From positions 3,348,001 to 3,412,000 of the forward strand of contig AP014633.1 of assembly GCA_000828835.1 (NCBI GenBank): a stretch of DNA of 64,000 nt, in the 5' to 3' direction. Of the stretch, positions 17,787 through 26,264 are shown piece by piece. The stretch comes from Thioploca ingrica (GTDB lineage Bacteria > Pseudomonadota > Gammaproteobacteria > Beggiatoales > Beggiatoaceae). Each line of letters opens with the position of its first letter. The first letter of the stretch is position 1. A program made the translations under genes and the position numbers. The notes below the pieces were generated by a model. That model saw only the letters and a list, made by a program, of their open reading frames with translations. It was not told where the DNA came from and ran no database searches.

Positions 17787-19193
17787 TTAACGGGCTGTCA
17801 GTTTTACTCTATCCACTTTGCCATTAGGCAGGAGTGGCAGAGAATCGAGAATACGCACTTCATCGGGCACCACCCGGCGAGGTAGTTTGTCGAAACAATG
17901 CGCACGGATAGCTTTAGCGGACAAACTACTGTCTTTAGCAATCACGCAGTAGGCAATTAGTTTTTTGCCACGCTCAGTTTCACTGCCAGCAGTCACCGCC
18001 ACCGCTTCTACTTGTTCCAGAGTCCCGATGATTTTTTCCAAGTCCGCGAAAAACACTAGCAGGCCATCGCGGTTGACGCTGTGGTCGCTTCTGCCCAAGA
18101 CTTCCAGATACCCTTCGGGGCTGAGTCTGGCGAAGTCCTTGGTGCAAAACCAGCCGTCTGCCCCTAAATCGACCGGGTTTCCGCGCATATCCACGTAGCC
18201 CTTGAAACCATAGGTGTGTTTGCACCATAACTCGCCTTCGCTATCTTGCCCCTGGAGCCGAAATTGTACGTCTGGCATGGGCAAACCCGCAGTGCGTTGA
18301 CGCACTTCCATGGGCAGAGCCGGAGTGCCTGCGGCGATGGCCCCTAGTTCGGTACTGCCGTAAAGTTGCACCAGCGGCCCAAAGGTGGTTTCGTAACGCG
18401 CAAAACTATCGGTGCGGAAGCGGTCACCCGCAGTCACAGTGAGGCGGTAAAGGTGTGCCGACTTGCGCGTTTGCAACAAGGTATTAGCAAAGGATGGAGT
18501 CATGAAGGCCACATTGGGATTGAAAGTCGTCTCACGCTGGATAAACTTCAACAGGTTGGCTCCTTTTTGCAAATCTAGCGCCGCACCCGCCGCTATGCTA
18601 GGTAGAAATGCTGCACCCAGGCCGTACATGTGGTAAATCGGCGCGGGTATCACCACCCGGTCGGCGTAACTTAAAGCGAAGCGGTGCACGCAGTTGAGCA
18701 CATTACTATGCAGATTAGCATGGGTATGCACGGCCATTTTGGGCGTTCCCGTACTGCCGGAAGTGCGCAGCAGCAATTTAGCGGAAGTTTCTTCAAGCAA
18801 GGGACTGTTGGGTTCCCACGCCGGATTTGCTGTGATGTTCAAAAATCGGGCGGGATTCAAGGCTTCCACCTCATCCCTATCTAGTACTTGTGCCGTCAAC
18901 GCATAGCGGCAAAAACTCGGTAGGGGTGGTGAGTTGCCGATCAAGCTGCCGCCAGGCAGAAGAAGCATACTGTAAGCGTTTTCCAGCAGGTACAACAGGG
19001 TTAGAGCAGTTGGAATGGTGTTCTCTACTTCCAGGATGAAACAGTCGTGTGGTTCAAACCCATTTTCCGTAAATACACGGTTGAACTGCTCGAAGCAACC
19101 TAGAATTTGCCCGTAAGATAGCGAAAATAGACCGTCAGTGAGAACATTGTCAGTTATTTGCCGTTCTTCAGCTAGGCAACCGATGAACTTCAT
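17787..19193 (-). CDS. AMP-dependent acyl/aryl ligase
   Basis: A 468-residue member of the acyl-adenylate family. The P-loop is LLRTSGSTGTPKMAVHTHANL split over its usual length, followed by LYGSTELGAIA, the hinge region DGWFCTKDFARLSPEGYLEVLGR, read in parts, and the C-terminal catalytic lysine motif LPNGKVDRVKL. It has no fused carrier domain. It overlaps the DUF98 gene by 4 nt (ATGA), so the two are coupled. The family of short aryl ligases (p-hydroxybenzoate, benzoate) has this size. A reasonable model is activation of an aromatic acid made by the DUF98 protein and transfer to the ACP; another acid cannot be excluded. Confidence 0.85.
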   Translation of the reverse strand: MKFIGCLAEERQITDNVLTDGLFSLSYGQILGCFEQFNRVFTENGFEPHDCFILEVENTIPTALTLLYLLENAYSMLLLPGGSLIGNSPPLPSFCRYALTAQVLDRDEVEALNPARFLNITANPAWEPNSPLLEETSAKLLLRTSGSTGTPKMAVHTHANLHSNVLNCVHRFALSYADRVVIPAPIYHMYGLGAAFLPSIAAGAALDLQKGANLLKFIQRETTFNPNVAFMTPSFANTLLQTRKSAHLYRLTVTAGDRFRTDSFARYETTFGPLVQLYGSTELGAIAAGTPALPMEVRQRTAGLPMPDVQFRLQGQDSEGELWCKHTYGFKGYVDMRGNPVDLGADGWFCTKDFARLSPEGYLEVLGRSDHSVNRDGLLVFFADLEKIIGTLEQVEAVAVTAGSETERGKKLIAYCVIAKDSSLSAKAIRAHCFDKLPRRVVPDEVRILDSLPLLPNGKVDRVKLTAR

Positions 19194-19771
19194 CGTAAAT
19201 CACTTTTGAAATATTGTTCAGGGAATTTTTCCGTAATCATCATGATGGGTACGCGTTGGCAAAACACCCGGTAAGTCCGGGAAAGCAAAATTTTCTGTGG
19301 GCCAATTTGGAAATGAACGCCCAAATCATGAGCGGGTTCCCGCCGCGCGGTAATGATTTCCTTGTAGGTCTCAGTTTTATGCGCGATCCAGAGTTTACCG
19401 ATGGGTTCATGGGAGTTCAACAACTTATCTTGAAAGTTCTTTTCTAAACGGTTCAAAACGATAATGGAATCCGCATACAACCAATTCCGCCCGCTCAACT
19501 TACCCTGGAGCAGAATTTTGCGTTCGATAATCTCTTGACCAGCGTCCAGTTCGAGCACTTCGATGGGAGATGGGGCTGGAAACACATCTTCCAGCAGTTT
19601 GACAATCTGTATCCGTTCGTCCAAGGAGATTTCAAGGAGTTTGGTCAAAGTGCCATCAGCAACGAGCAAAATTCTTTGCAAAGGGCTAAGTTCTTCCAGG
19701 ATCAACTCACCCAAAACATGGTAATCATGTTTTGAATCAGGCAATTGAAGGGAACCTGGTTGGATTGTCAT
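19190..19771 (-). CDS. DUF98 chorismate-lyase-like protein
   Basis: The 193-residue protein has the hallmarks of the DUF98 family: ELSPLQRILLVADGTLTKLLE near residues 30-50 (read in two parts) and the C-terminal GPQKILLSRTYRVF. Members such as mycobacterial Rv2949c cleave chorismate to 4-hydroxybenzoate and pyruvate. It overlaps both neighbours by 4 nt: the sulfotransferase upstream and the ligase downstream. That coupling supports a joint role in making and activating an aromatic starter. Enzymatic activity is inferred from the family, and some members may use other substrates. Confidence 0.75.
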   Translation of the reverse strand: MTIQPGSLQLPDSKHDYHVLGELILEELSPLQRILLVADGTLTKLLEISLDERIQIVKLLEDVFPAPSPIEVLELDAGQEIIERKILLQGKLSGRNWLYADSIIVLNRLEKNFQDKLLNSHEPIGKLWIAHKTETYKEIITARREPAHDLGVHFQIGPQKILLSRTYRVFCQRVPIMMITEKFPEQYFKSDLR

Positions 19772-20451
19772 GAGATTTGTTGGCCCGTTGTTGCCATGAA
19801 ACGATAATTGAACAACTCGATATCTGCCCTGAAATGTTCTGCCACTAATTTTCTGGTATGCTCATTGTAATAGCGGGTATAATTCTTATGCAGAGTGTGG
19901 TTTAGCACCGGCAAAATGGCCTGCACTCCGATGGGGTTACAAACTTTTTTGAAATCCTCAGCTAGGGTTTCAAAGCGACCAAGAAAATCGACGATGATGT
20001 TACCCTCCCGGTCCGTCACGATGTCTTTTTGGTACTTGGTGGCCCCACGGGTAAAGGGGTTGTGGGTCGCCACCACCCATTCCAGATATTCCTCGAACCC
20101 GGCCATCTTACTGATCCGTTCGTGATAGAGATGATCCGTGCGCTTGAGGATGAAATGGTACATGGACACTTGCCAGTCCCAGGGATTTCTCACGAAAGCG
20201 AATTTGTAGAAACCGTCGAACACTTCCGTTGGCAATTCCTGTTGCGCATCCCGCGCCTTGGCATGCAACAAGGTGTTGGTCCAGGCTTGATACATGGGAT
20301 TCGGGCTGCCATCCGGGCGGGTGTACGGAGGCCGAGCAATTTTGAAGTGTTTCGGTTCTTCGCAATACTTTTGCAGGGCCTCGCGAATACTTATCCCAGC
20401 AACTTTAGCCACATGAAAAAAAATAAAGCGGTTGCTATAGGAAATCAGCAT
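19768..20451 (-). CDS. Sulfotransferase (family 2)
   Basis: The 227-residue protein has the PAPS-binding 5'-phosphosulfate loop at the N-terminus (FFHVAKVAGISIREAL, where most members have PKTGGTS) and the 3'-phosphate motif FAFVRNPWDWQVSMYHF near residue 90. The length suits a soluble bacterial carbohydrate or small-molecule sulfotransferase. The replacement of the usual Lys-Thr by Lys-Val (AKVAGIS) still leaves the lysine. It starts 1 nt after the carbamoyltransferase stop and overlaps the DUF98 gene by 4 nt. It probably sulfates a hydroxyl on the product, perhaps the phenol; this is inference. Confidence 0.87.
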   Translation of the reverse strand: MLISYSNRFIFFHVAKVAGISIREALQKYCEEPKHFKIARPPYTRPDGSPNPMYQAWTNTLLHAKARDAQQELPTEVFDGFYKFAFVRNPWDWQVSMYHFILKRTDHLYHERISKMAGFEEYLEWVVATHNPFTRGATKYQKDIVTDREGNIIVDFLGRFETLAEDFKKVCNPIGVQAILPVLNHTLHKNYTRYYNEHTRKLVAEHFRADIELFNYRFMATTGQQIS

Positions 20452-20452
20452 A

Positions 20453-22207
20453 TTATTTTTTCGTGACCAGATAATTTTCCACCACCAGTACGTCGATGCC
20501 GCTGTTGAGAAAACAGTTCACCGCATCCATCGGCGTGCACACGATGGGTTCACCCTGGACATTGAAGGAGGTGTTAATCAAACAAGGCAACCCAGTTTTG
20601 CTCAAGAACTTGGTTAGCAGGCTATGTAACTTGAAGTTTTGCGCTGGAGTGACCGTCTGGAGACGGGAAGTGTTGTCCACGTGTATTGCGCTGGCCAGCT
20701 TGTCGTGGGCTTCCGGGCGGGACTTGAAGACGAAGGTCATGAACAGCGACTCTTTCTTTTTGCCCATCTCAAAATATTTGTCCGCTTCATCGGCCAGGAT
20801 GACCCCAGCGAAGGGTCGAAACGCTTCGCGGTATTTGACCTTGGCGTTGATGATGTCTTTCATGTCCGTGAAGGTGGGATTGGCCAGGATGCTACGGTTG
20901 CCCAAAGCGCGTGGGCCGTATTCCATGCGATCCTGGAACCAGCCAATGATCTTCTTGTTCATCAGGTGTTCCACCACCTCGTCGCACAACGTGTCCCAGT
21001 CCAGCTTGCGGAATTCGATTTGGTCTGATTTGGTATCCAGAGCCGCCTGCACATCGTCCTCACCAAAAGCCGGCCCTAGATAAGGCATGACCGGCGTTTC
21101 GTCGAAGATTTTTTGTTGATAGAACGGATAAAAACCTGCGCCGATGGTCACACCACCATCGTTGGCAGCAAATCCAACCTGTACGTCTTTGAAGCGGAAA
21201 TTCGCCAGCACTTTGCTGTTGTTGACACAGTTCAGGGCAACACCGCCTTCGATGATCAAGATGTCAGCATCCGTTTTTTCCTGGAGATAGTTAATCTGGT
21301 GGGTAATAGCCATTTCGGTCAGGTGCTGGACGAAGTACGCCATCGCGTAATCGCGTTTTTCGCTTTGCGGACCGAAATAGTCGTTGAAAAAGTGATAATA
21401 CTCCACATCACTATCTGGAATCTTGAGTTTAATCTGCCCGTTGGGCAACAGTTCCATGAATTTATCCACTTCGTAATTCGGTGGCGAGTTAGCGAAAGTT
21501 GCCAGGGCCATGACTTTGTATTCGTCGTTATTTGGCATGAATCCGAGGTAGCGGGTAAACTTACGATACAACATACCCATGGAGTTAGGGATACTGAGGG
21601 TAGCTTCGTCGAGAACTCGGTAGCTGTCGCGACTGATTTCTCCCATAATCGAGGAGGAGGTTTCTCCCCTACCGTCCGTGATCAAGAAGGCGCTTTTCTG
21701 CATACCCGAGATAAGGAAGCCACATAAGGTATGCGCGACATGATGGTGTACGAAGATAAACTTGTCCGCGCCAAAATCTGTTTTCAGATGGCAGTTAAAA
21801 TCTTCAATAATCCGGTCATAAGAAAATATATGAAAGTAAATACTTTTCCATTTGTCGATAAGTTCTAACTTTTTCGCTAAAGGTGCGGGGGACTGTAGTA
21901 TGTCCGTAAACGAATCAGTCATGACTTTTTCAGAAAAATCCCATGGGAAAGCGATATAATCCACGTCGCGTAGCGAGAGGTTGCCCTCACGCAGACAGTA
22001 CTCAATAGCCTGCTTTGGAAAAGTAGAAGTTTTCTTGACTCTAGAAAAGCGTTCTTCTTCGGCGGCGGCGAGCAATTTACCATCGATAAACAATGCTGCA
22101 GCGGCGTCATGCCCGGCCAAGCGGTTACGGTCGATACCCCGTGCGTTAAAATGAATACCAAAACATGCGGAAGCTTTGCTGAAGCCATTAAAGCTCAAAA
22201 CAATCAT
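20453..22207 (-). CDS. O-carbamoyltransferase, NodU/TobZ family
   Basis: The 584-residue protein has the two-domain layout of this family. The YrdC-independent Kae1-like half shows GHDAAAALFIDGKLL, EEERFSRVKK, the metal histidines in FVHHHVAH and DGRGETSS; the second half has MEYGPRALGNRSILA, FRPFAGVI and NTSFNVQGEPIVC. These enzymes move a carbamoyl group from carbamoyl phosphate to a hydroxyl, through carbamoyl-adenylate. The N-terminus contains about 20 extra residues before GHDAAAA (SKASACFGIHFNARG), a variation known in some cluster enzymes. It lies in the middle of the operon, 85 nt after the radical SAM gene and 1 nt before the sulfotransferase gene. Target hydroxyl unknown. Confidence 0.93.
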   Translation of the reverse strand: MIVLSFNGFSKASACFGIHFNARGIDRNRLAGHDAAAALFIDGKLLAAAEEERFSRVKKTSTFPKQAIEYCLREGNLSLRDVDYIAFPWDFSEKVMTDSFTDILQSPAPLAKKLELIDKWKSIYFHIFSYDRIIEDFNCHLKTDFGADKFIFVHHHVAHTLCGFLISGMQKSAFLITDGRGETSSSIMGEISRDSYRVLDEATLSIPNSMGMLYRKFTRYLGFMPNNDEYKVMALATFANSPPNYEVDKFMELLPNGQIKLKIPDSDVEYYHFFNDYFGPQSEKRDYAMAYFVQHLTEMAITHQINYLQEKTDADILIIEGGVALNCVNNSKVLANFRFKDVQVGFAANDGGVTIGAGFYPFYQQKIFDETPVMPYLGPAFGEDDVQAALDTKSDQIEFRKLDWDTLCDEVVEHLMNKKIIGWFQDRMEYGPRALGNRSILANPTFTDMKDIINAKVKYREAFRPFAGVILADEADKYFEMGKKKESLFMTFVFKSRPEAHDKLASAIHVDNTSRLQTVTPAQNFKLHSLLTKFLSKTGLPCLINTSFNVQGEPIVCTPMDAVNCFLNSGIDVLVVENYLVTKK

Positions 22208-22292
22208 GGGAATCCTTGCATTTTATTATTTGGGGAGAAGAAAAACTGACCGATCTCCAGTACCTAACCGGTTTTAGGCGGAGAAACCCGTG

Positions 22293-23633
22293 TTACGCCG
22301 CATGTCGAGCAAGTAAAGCCTTAGCGAGAAATTTACCGCTATAGTCGCCCTGCACCATACCTTCTTGAGTTAAGACGAGTTTACCATCGGTACGTTTCAC
22401 ATAACCCTTTTGCGCTAACTCCTCAATCGAACCGCCGCACAGGGTATCCAAGTTAAAGCCGTATTTGTCGCGGAAATACTCGTAACTTAGGTAGTTCAAT
22501 TTGATACCCAGCAATACGTCGCGTACCATTTCATCCAGCGCGGTCATGCGGTGGCCCCGAAAGATTGGGGTTTCACCTGTTTCTACCTGTTCCACGTAAT
22601 GGTCTACCTCATTGGTGTTCTGAAACAACTGCGAGCCTAATCGGCCAAACGCAGATACACCGAATGGAAAATAATCTTCCCCTTCCCAGATGCGAGTGGC
22701 GTGGACATGTTGGTATTTGCCCTGCTTGGTGAAAGTGAAGAAACACCAGGGCCGGTAACTTGCTTCTTCAAATTGCTCCATGGCATAGCGCATGAACTCG
22801 ATTTCTTGCTCGTCTGTAGGCAAGCTAATTTTTTCGTTGCGCAGGTCTTTGAAATACTGGGTGTTGGCGTATAGTTCGGTCTTATATACGGTAATACTTT
22901 CTACCCCGAGTTCCAAGGCACGCTTAACGCTGTATTTCCAGGTATCCATCGTTTCCCCAGCCAAGCCACTCATCAGATCGATATTTACCACCGCACCGGT
23001 TTCCTGGGCAAAACCGATAGCACGGGTGACTTTTTTCTCGGTATCTTGGCGGTTAGAAAGCTTTAACACGTGGTCACACAGCGATTGTACACCCATGCTG
23101 ATACGATTGGCCCCGATGTTTTTCAAAACGTCTGCTTTTTTCTTAATCACCGTGACCGGTTCGCCTTCCACGGTGAACTCTGGCAAGTTGTTGCTGTCCA
23201 GTTTGAAATATTTGTGCAGGGTTTCTGTAATCTGGTTTAGCCCCCGTTCATCCAGCAAGGTTGGCGTACCACCACCAAAGTAAATAGAACTGATAGGACG
23301 CTCACGTAAGCCAAAGCGTTCCGAGGACATTTCTATTTCTTTGCACAGTGCGTCCACGTAGCGATCCATCTCCGACTTGCGACTACCCGTTACGGTGCGG
23401 TAATAGCAATAAGAGCACTGCTGGGCGCAGAAAGGAATATGCACGTAAATATTGAGCGGGGAAACAAGCTGGACTTGTGAAGGACCGGTTTTTTTCCAGT
23501 GCTGAAAATTCGGGTAATTGGTCACGAATCCTCGTCTAGAAGGTTCTAAATTGGCGATAAAACGTCTTCTAGAAGCACTCAGGTCATGCGGGTAGTGATG
23601 AGCCAGTTCAGGGTTCTGTGATTCAACTTGCAT
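22293..23633 (-). CDS. HemN-like radical SAM enzyme
   Basis: A 446-residue protein of the coproporphyrinogen oxidase-like branch. The iron-sulfur motif is HIPFCAQQCSYCYY (CxxxCxxC) near residue 72, followed by YFGGGTPTLL and NRISMGVQS. The extra Cys of true HemN (CxxCxC) is replaced by Tyr, and a C-terminal HemN-type domain is present. This fits HemN-like enzymes in biosynthetic clusters, which can act as class C methylases or cyclopropanases, better than heme synthesis. It is the first gene of the minus-strand series, with the ATG at 23633 and a noncoding stretch of about 300 nt upstream where the promoter should lie. The reaction is not predictable from sequence. Confidence 0.85.
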   Translation of the reverse strand: MQVESQNPELAHHYPHDLSASRRRFIANLEPSRRGFVTNYPNFQHWKKTGPSQVQLVSPLNIYVHIPFCAQQCSYCYYRTVTGSRKSEMDRYVDALCKEIEMSSERFGLRERPISSIYFGGGTPTLLDERGLNQITETLHKYFKLDSNNLPEFTVEGEPVTVIKKKADVLKNIGANRISMGVQSLCDHVLKLSNRQDTEKKVTRAIGFAQETGAVVNIDLMSGLAGETMDTWKYSVKRALELGVESITVYKTELYANTQYFKDLRNEKISLPTDEQEIEFMRYAMEQFEEASYRPWCFFTFTKQGKYQHVHATRIWEGEDYFPFGVSAFGRLGSQLFQNTNEVDHYVEQVETGETPIFRGHRMTALDEMVRDVLLGIKLNYLSYEYFRDKYGFNLDTLCGGSIEELAQKGYVKRTDGKLVLTQEGMVQGDYSGKFLAKALLARHAA

Positions 23634-23835
23634 ACATTAATAATTTCTTCGATGAAGTGGAGACACAAGGCAAATAACCCTTTTGAATTTTAATTAATTT
23701 CTTCGTGAACGTCAATAACATTCTCCTGGGGAAAATAGGAATTGTCAAAAACTAAGTGGATGAGAAACGAACAACGACTTGATTTATACAGCGACTACCT
23801 AATTCAAGAACCATGCAATCTTCGGCCTCTAACCC

Positions 23836-23887
23836 ATTGAAGTCAATCACCGTCATTAAGCGATTGAAGTGGGTCACCGCCATTAAG
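23836..23887. repeat. Two-copy imperfect tandem repeat, 27-bp period
   Basis: Two adjacent units begin ATTGAAGT and end TCACCG(T/C)CATTAAGC, at 23836-23861 and 23863-23887. They lie in the gap (23634-23930) between the biosynthetic cluster and the cytochrome gene, close to the change in base composition. No other feature was seen in that gap except the likely promoter of the minus-strand operon, which I cannot place. Confidence 0.7.
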
Positions 23888-23930
23888 CTGAGAATTGAAT
23901 TTTCAACCATCCTCCCTTCCTTAGAAGAAC

Positions 23931-24890
23931 TTATTTTTTAATCTCCATAGCTTTTAAATAAGCAATGATATCGTCAGCAACTTGATCTCGATTAGACAAC
24001 TCATCACGTAAGACCATGCCGCTAACTGGGGCAACATTAATATTAGTAATGAGTTCTTTAATTCTTGCATTGGTGTTATTAGCAACTAATCCTGCTTGGA
24101 TTAAATCGGGTGCTTTTTTACCGCCATCCCCATTGACTTTATGGCAATTCATACAAAATTCGCGTGTTGATAAAAACCCAGTTTGAATTTGTTCTGAACT
24201 ATCTGCTGGCGGAATTGAATTAGCGAATAGGTCAGCAAATTTGACTAATTCAAAACCCGCTAATTGCCAAGGCCATGCGTATGATACCGACGCCTTTAAT
24301 TCTGGATAAGTGATGTTGTTCCAAATGAGCCAAAATGGCCCCAACTCGACCAACTTACCATCAGCGGCTTTAATCAAGATAAATTGTGGTCTATCAATCT
24401 GTTCATAAGCGACATAACTATCGTATTTAAGCAACCTTTCTACTGGAAAAGAAGATTGGTATCCATCTAAAGCAGTTGTTAATAGTTCTTCTCTGTTACG
24501 CCATTGTTCTCCATAGATTAGATCCAGCAACGCATTAGTAGAAACACCTCTAAAAGTTTTGTTACGGTTTTCTACTGGATCAAACACTTCGATATCGATT
24601 TGGGGTAATTGAGCCACTATTTCTGTTAGGGTGAGGATTTTATTGAAATTCGGTTGTTCACGATCTTTGAAAGTCAATGCAGAAATCAGTTTCGCTTCAG
24701 TCAGAACAAATCTCGCTTGAGCGGATTCATACTTCATCCTAGCTTCATATTGATCATTGCCGACCTGAACTCGAGGAATATATACCATTTCAGTGTTGGG
24801 ATCGTAAGTTACCTTACTATCGCTAAATGCAGGCTGGGCAATAGTCATTAGTCCACCTAGAGTTAAGCTAGCCAACTGCCAAGACTTCAT
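23931..24890 (-). CDS. Periplasmic c-type cytochrome with molybdopterin-like domain
   Basis: The 319-residue protein starts with a Sec signal (MKSWQLASLTLGGLMTIAQPAFS) cleaved near residue 23; positions here are by eye. The middle (about residues 95-215) resembles the sulfite-oxidase-like fold (ALDGYQSSFPVERLLKYDSY, WLIWNNITYPELK) but without a visible cofactor cysteine. The C-terminal cytochrome domain has one heme motif, CMNCHK, near residue 250, followed by VNGDGGKKAPDL; a Met late in the sequence (GMVLRDEL) is a candidate axial ligand. It probably carries electrons in the periplasm, with sulfur oxidation as a plausible setting. It stands alone, reading away from pdxB. Confidence 0.75.
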   Translation of the reverse strand: MKSWQLASLTLGGLMTIAQPAFSDSKVTYDPNTEMVYIPRVQVGNDQYEARMKYESAQARFVLTEAKLISALTFKDREQPNFNKILTLTEIVAQLPQIDIEVFDPVENRNKTFRGVSTNALLDLIYGEQWRNREELLTTALDGYQSSFPVERLLKYDSYVAYEQIDRPQFILIKAADGKLVELGPFWLIWNNITYPELKASVSYAWPWQLAGFELVKFADLFANSIPPADSSEQIQTGFLSTREFCMNCHKVNGDGGKKAPDLIQAGLVANNTNARIKELITNINVAPVSGMVLRDELSNRDQVADDIIAYLKAMEIKK

Positions 24891-25076
24891 AACAATTTTT
24901 CCTTTATAATATAAACCACTTAATGTTATTAATTTACAAGATGATTAAAATTTAATTATCCCCTATTGTTAAAGGAAGGTCTATAGTACTATTTTCTTTA
25001 GAAGACAAAACATAATCTCACTTATGAATGTTCCCCAATTTTTCAATTTACTGTAATTAATTACTATTTTTTACTT

Positions 25077-26219
25077 ATGCAAATCATTGCAGATGAAAAT
25101 ATTCCTTTGGTTGAGCTTGCATTTGCCAATTTAGGTGAAGTACGTACCATGGCTGGTCGGGATTTAAGTCATGCTGACTTAGGCAAAGCAGAAATTTTAT
25201 TAGTCCGTTCAGTAACATCCGTTAACGAGAAGTTACTCGCTAATAGTGCGATTCGTTTTGTTGGCACGGCAACAATTGGCTTAGACCACATTGATTTAGC
25301 GTATTTACATCACCGAGGGATTGGTTTTGCCAGTGCGCCAGGTTGTAATGCCACCGCTGCGGCAGAATATGTTATTAGCGCTTTACTGGTTATTGCTGAA
25401 CGCCAAGGTTTTAGTTTAGCGGATAAAACTGTTGGTATCATCGGTTGTGGCAACGTGGGATCACGCGTATTGAAAAAATTAACGGCTTTGAACATCAACT
25501 GTCTCGTTTATGATCCGCCTCAACAAGAACAAAGGGACGAGTTTGATTATGTTGACTTAGAGACGGTACTAACAGCCGATATTATCACTTTACATGTACC
25601 GCTAGAAAAAAATGGCCGTTATCCTACCTATCATTTGATTAGTGAATCGGTACTAAAAAAATTGTCTCACCAGGTTGTGTTGATAAATACTTCCCGAGGA
25701 GCGATTATAGATGAAACAGCCTTGCTTAACCGGTTAGCTATTCATCCAAAGATGACAGTTATACTCGATGTTTGGAAAAATGAACCGGATATTAATCCAT
25801 TACTATTGCAACGTGCGACTTTGGGTACCCCTCATATCGCTGGATACAGTTTAGATGGGAAAGTCAGAGGAACTGAAATGCTCTATGCCGCTGTATGTCA
25901 TTATTTTCAAAAGAGTCCGGTGTGGCGATCCCAAATGAGTTTACCGGCACCACCACTGATCCGTTTAGCTTTTTCCAATCAAATCGATGATAATACGGCT
26001 ATTCATACTGCAGTGATGGCTTGTTATGATATACGCCGTGATGATGCTACCTTACGTCGCCTGGAGCAAGCCATTCAGCCAGAAATATTTTTTGATAACT
26101 TAAGAAAGTATTATCCCATACGGCGTGAATTTGACTGTGTTGCAATTGAATTACCTCCAGAAAAAAGTCAGTTGGCAAAACAGTTAACCGGACTGGGTTT
26201 TCAAGTCGAGTTGAAATGA
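25077..26219 (+). CDS. pdxB: Erythronate-4-phosphate dehydrogenase
   Basis: The 380-residue protein starts MQIIADENIPLVE, the signature opening of PdxB. The Rossmann motif is VGIIGCGNVGSRV, followed by HVPLEKNGRYPTYHLI, NTSRGAIIDE and TPHIAGYSLDGKVRG, where the active-site His is found. It catalyses the second step of the DXP-independent vitamin B6 route. The C-terminal PdxB-specific dimerisation region (about residues 290-380) is present, so it is not a general D-hydroxyacid dehydrogenase. It stands alone with divergent transcription from the cytochrome gene. Confidence 0.95.
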   Translation: MQIIADENIPLVELAFANLGEVRTMAGRDLSHADLGKAEILLVRSVTSVNEKLLANSAIRFVGTATIGLDHIDLAYLHHRGIGFASAPGCNATAAAEYVISALLVIAERQGFSLADKTVGIIGCGNVGSRVLKKLTALNINCLVYDPPQQEQRDEFDYVDLETVLTADIITLHVPLEKNGRYPTYHLISESVLKKLSHQVVLINTSRGAIIDETALLNRLAIHPKMTVILDVWKNEPDINPLLLQRATLGTPHIAGYSLDGKVRGTEMLYAAVCHYFQKSPVWRSQMSLPAPPLIRLAFSNQIDDNTAIHTAVMACYDIRRDDATLRRLEQAIQPEIFFDNLRKYYPIRREFDCVAIELPPEKSQLAKQLTGLGFQVELK

Positions 26220-26264
26220 AGTGAACTCGCTTTAAGAAAAAAGGTGAATTAATATTGATAATAA

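Noticed and set aside
20496-21727. Long antisense frames (195 and 204 residues) inside the carbamoyltransferase gene
   Set aside because: They lie wholly within a gene with clear family motifs on the other strand and have no recognisable motifs or ribosome binding sites.
22792-23283. 163-residue plus-strand frame inside the radical SAM gene
   Set aside because: It is antisense to conserved motifs and has no features of its own.
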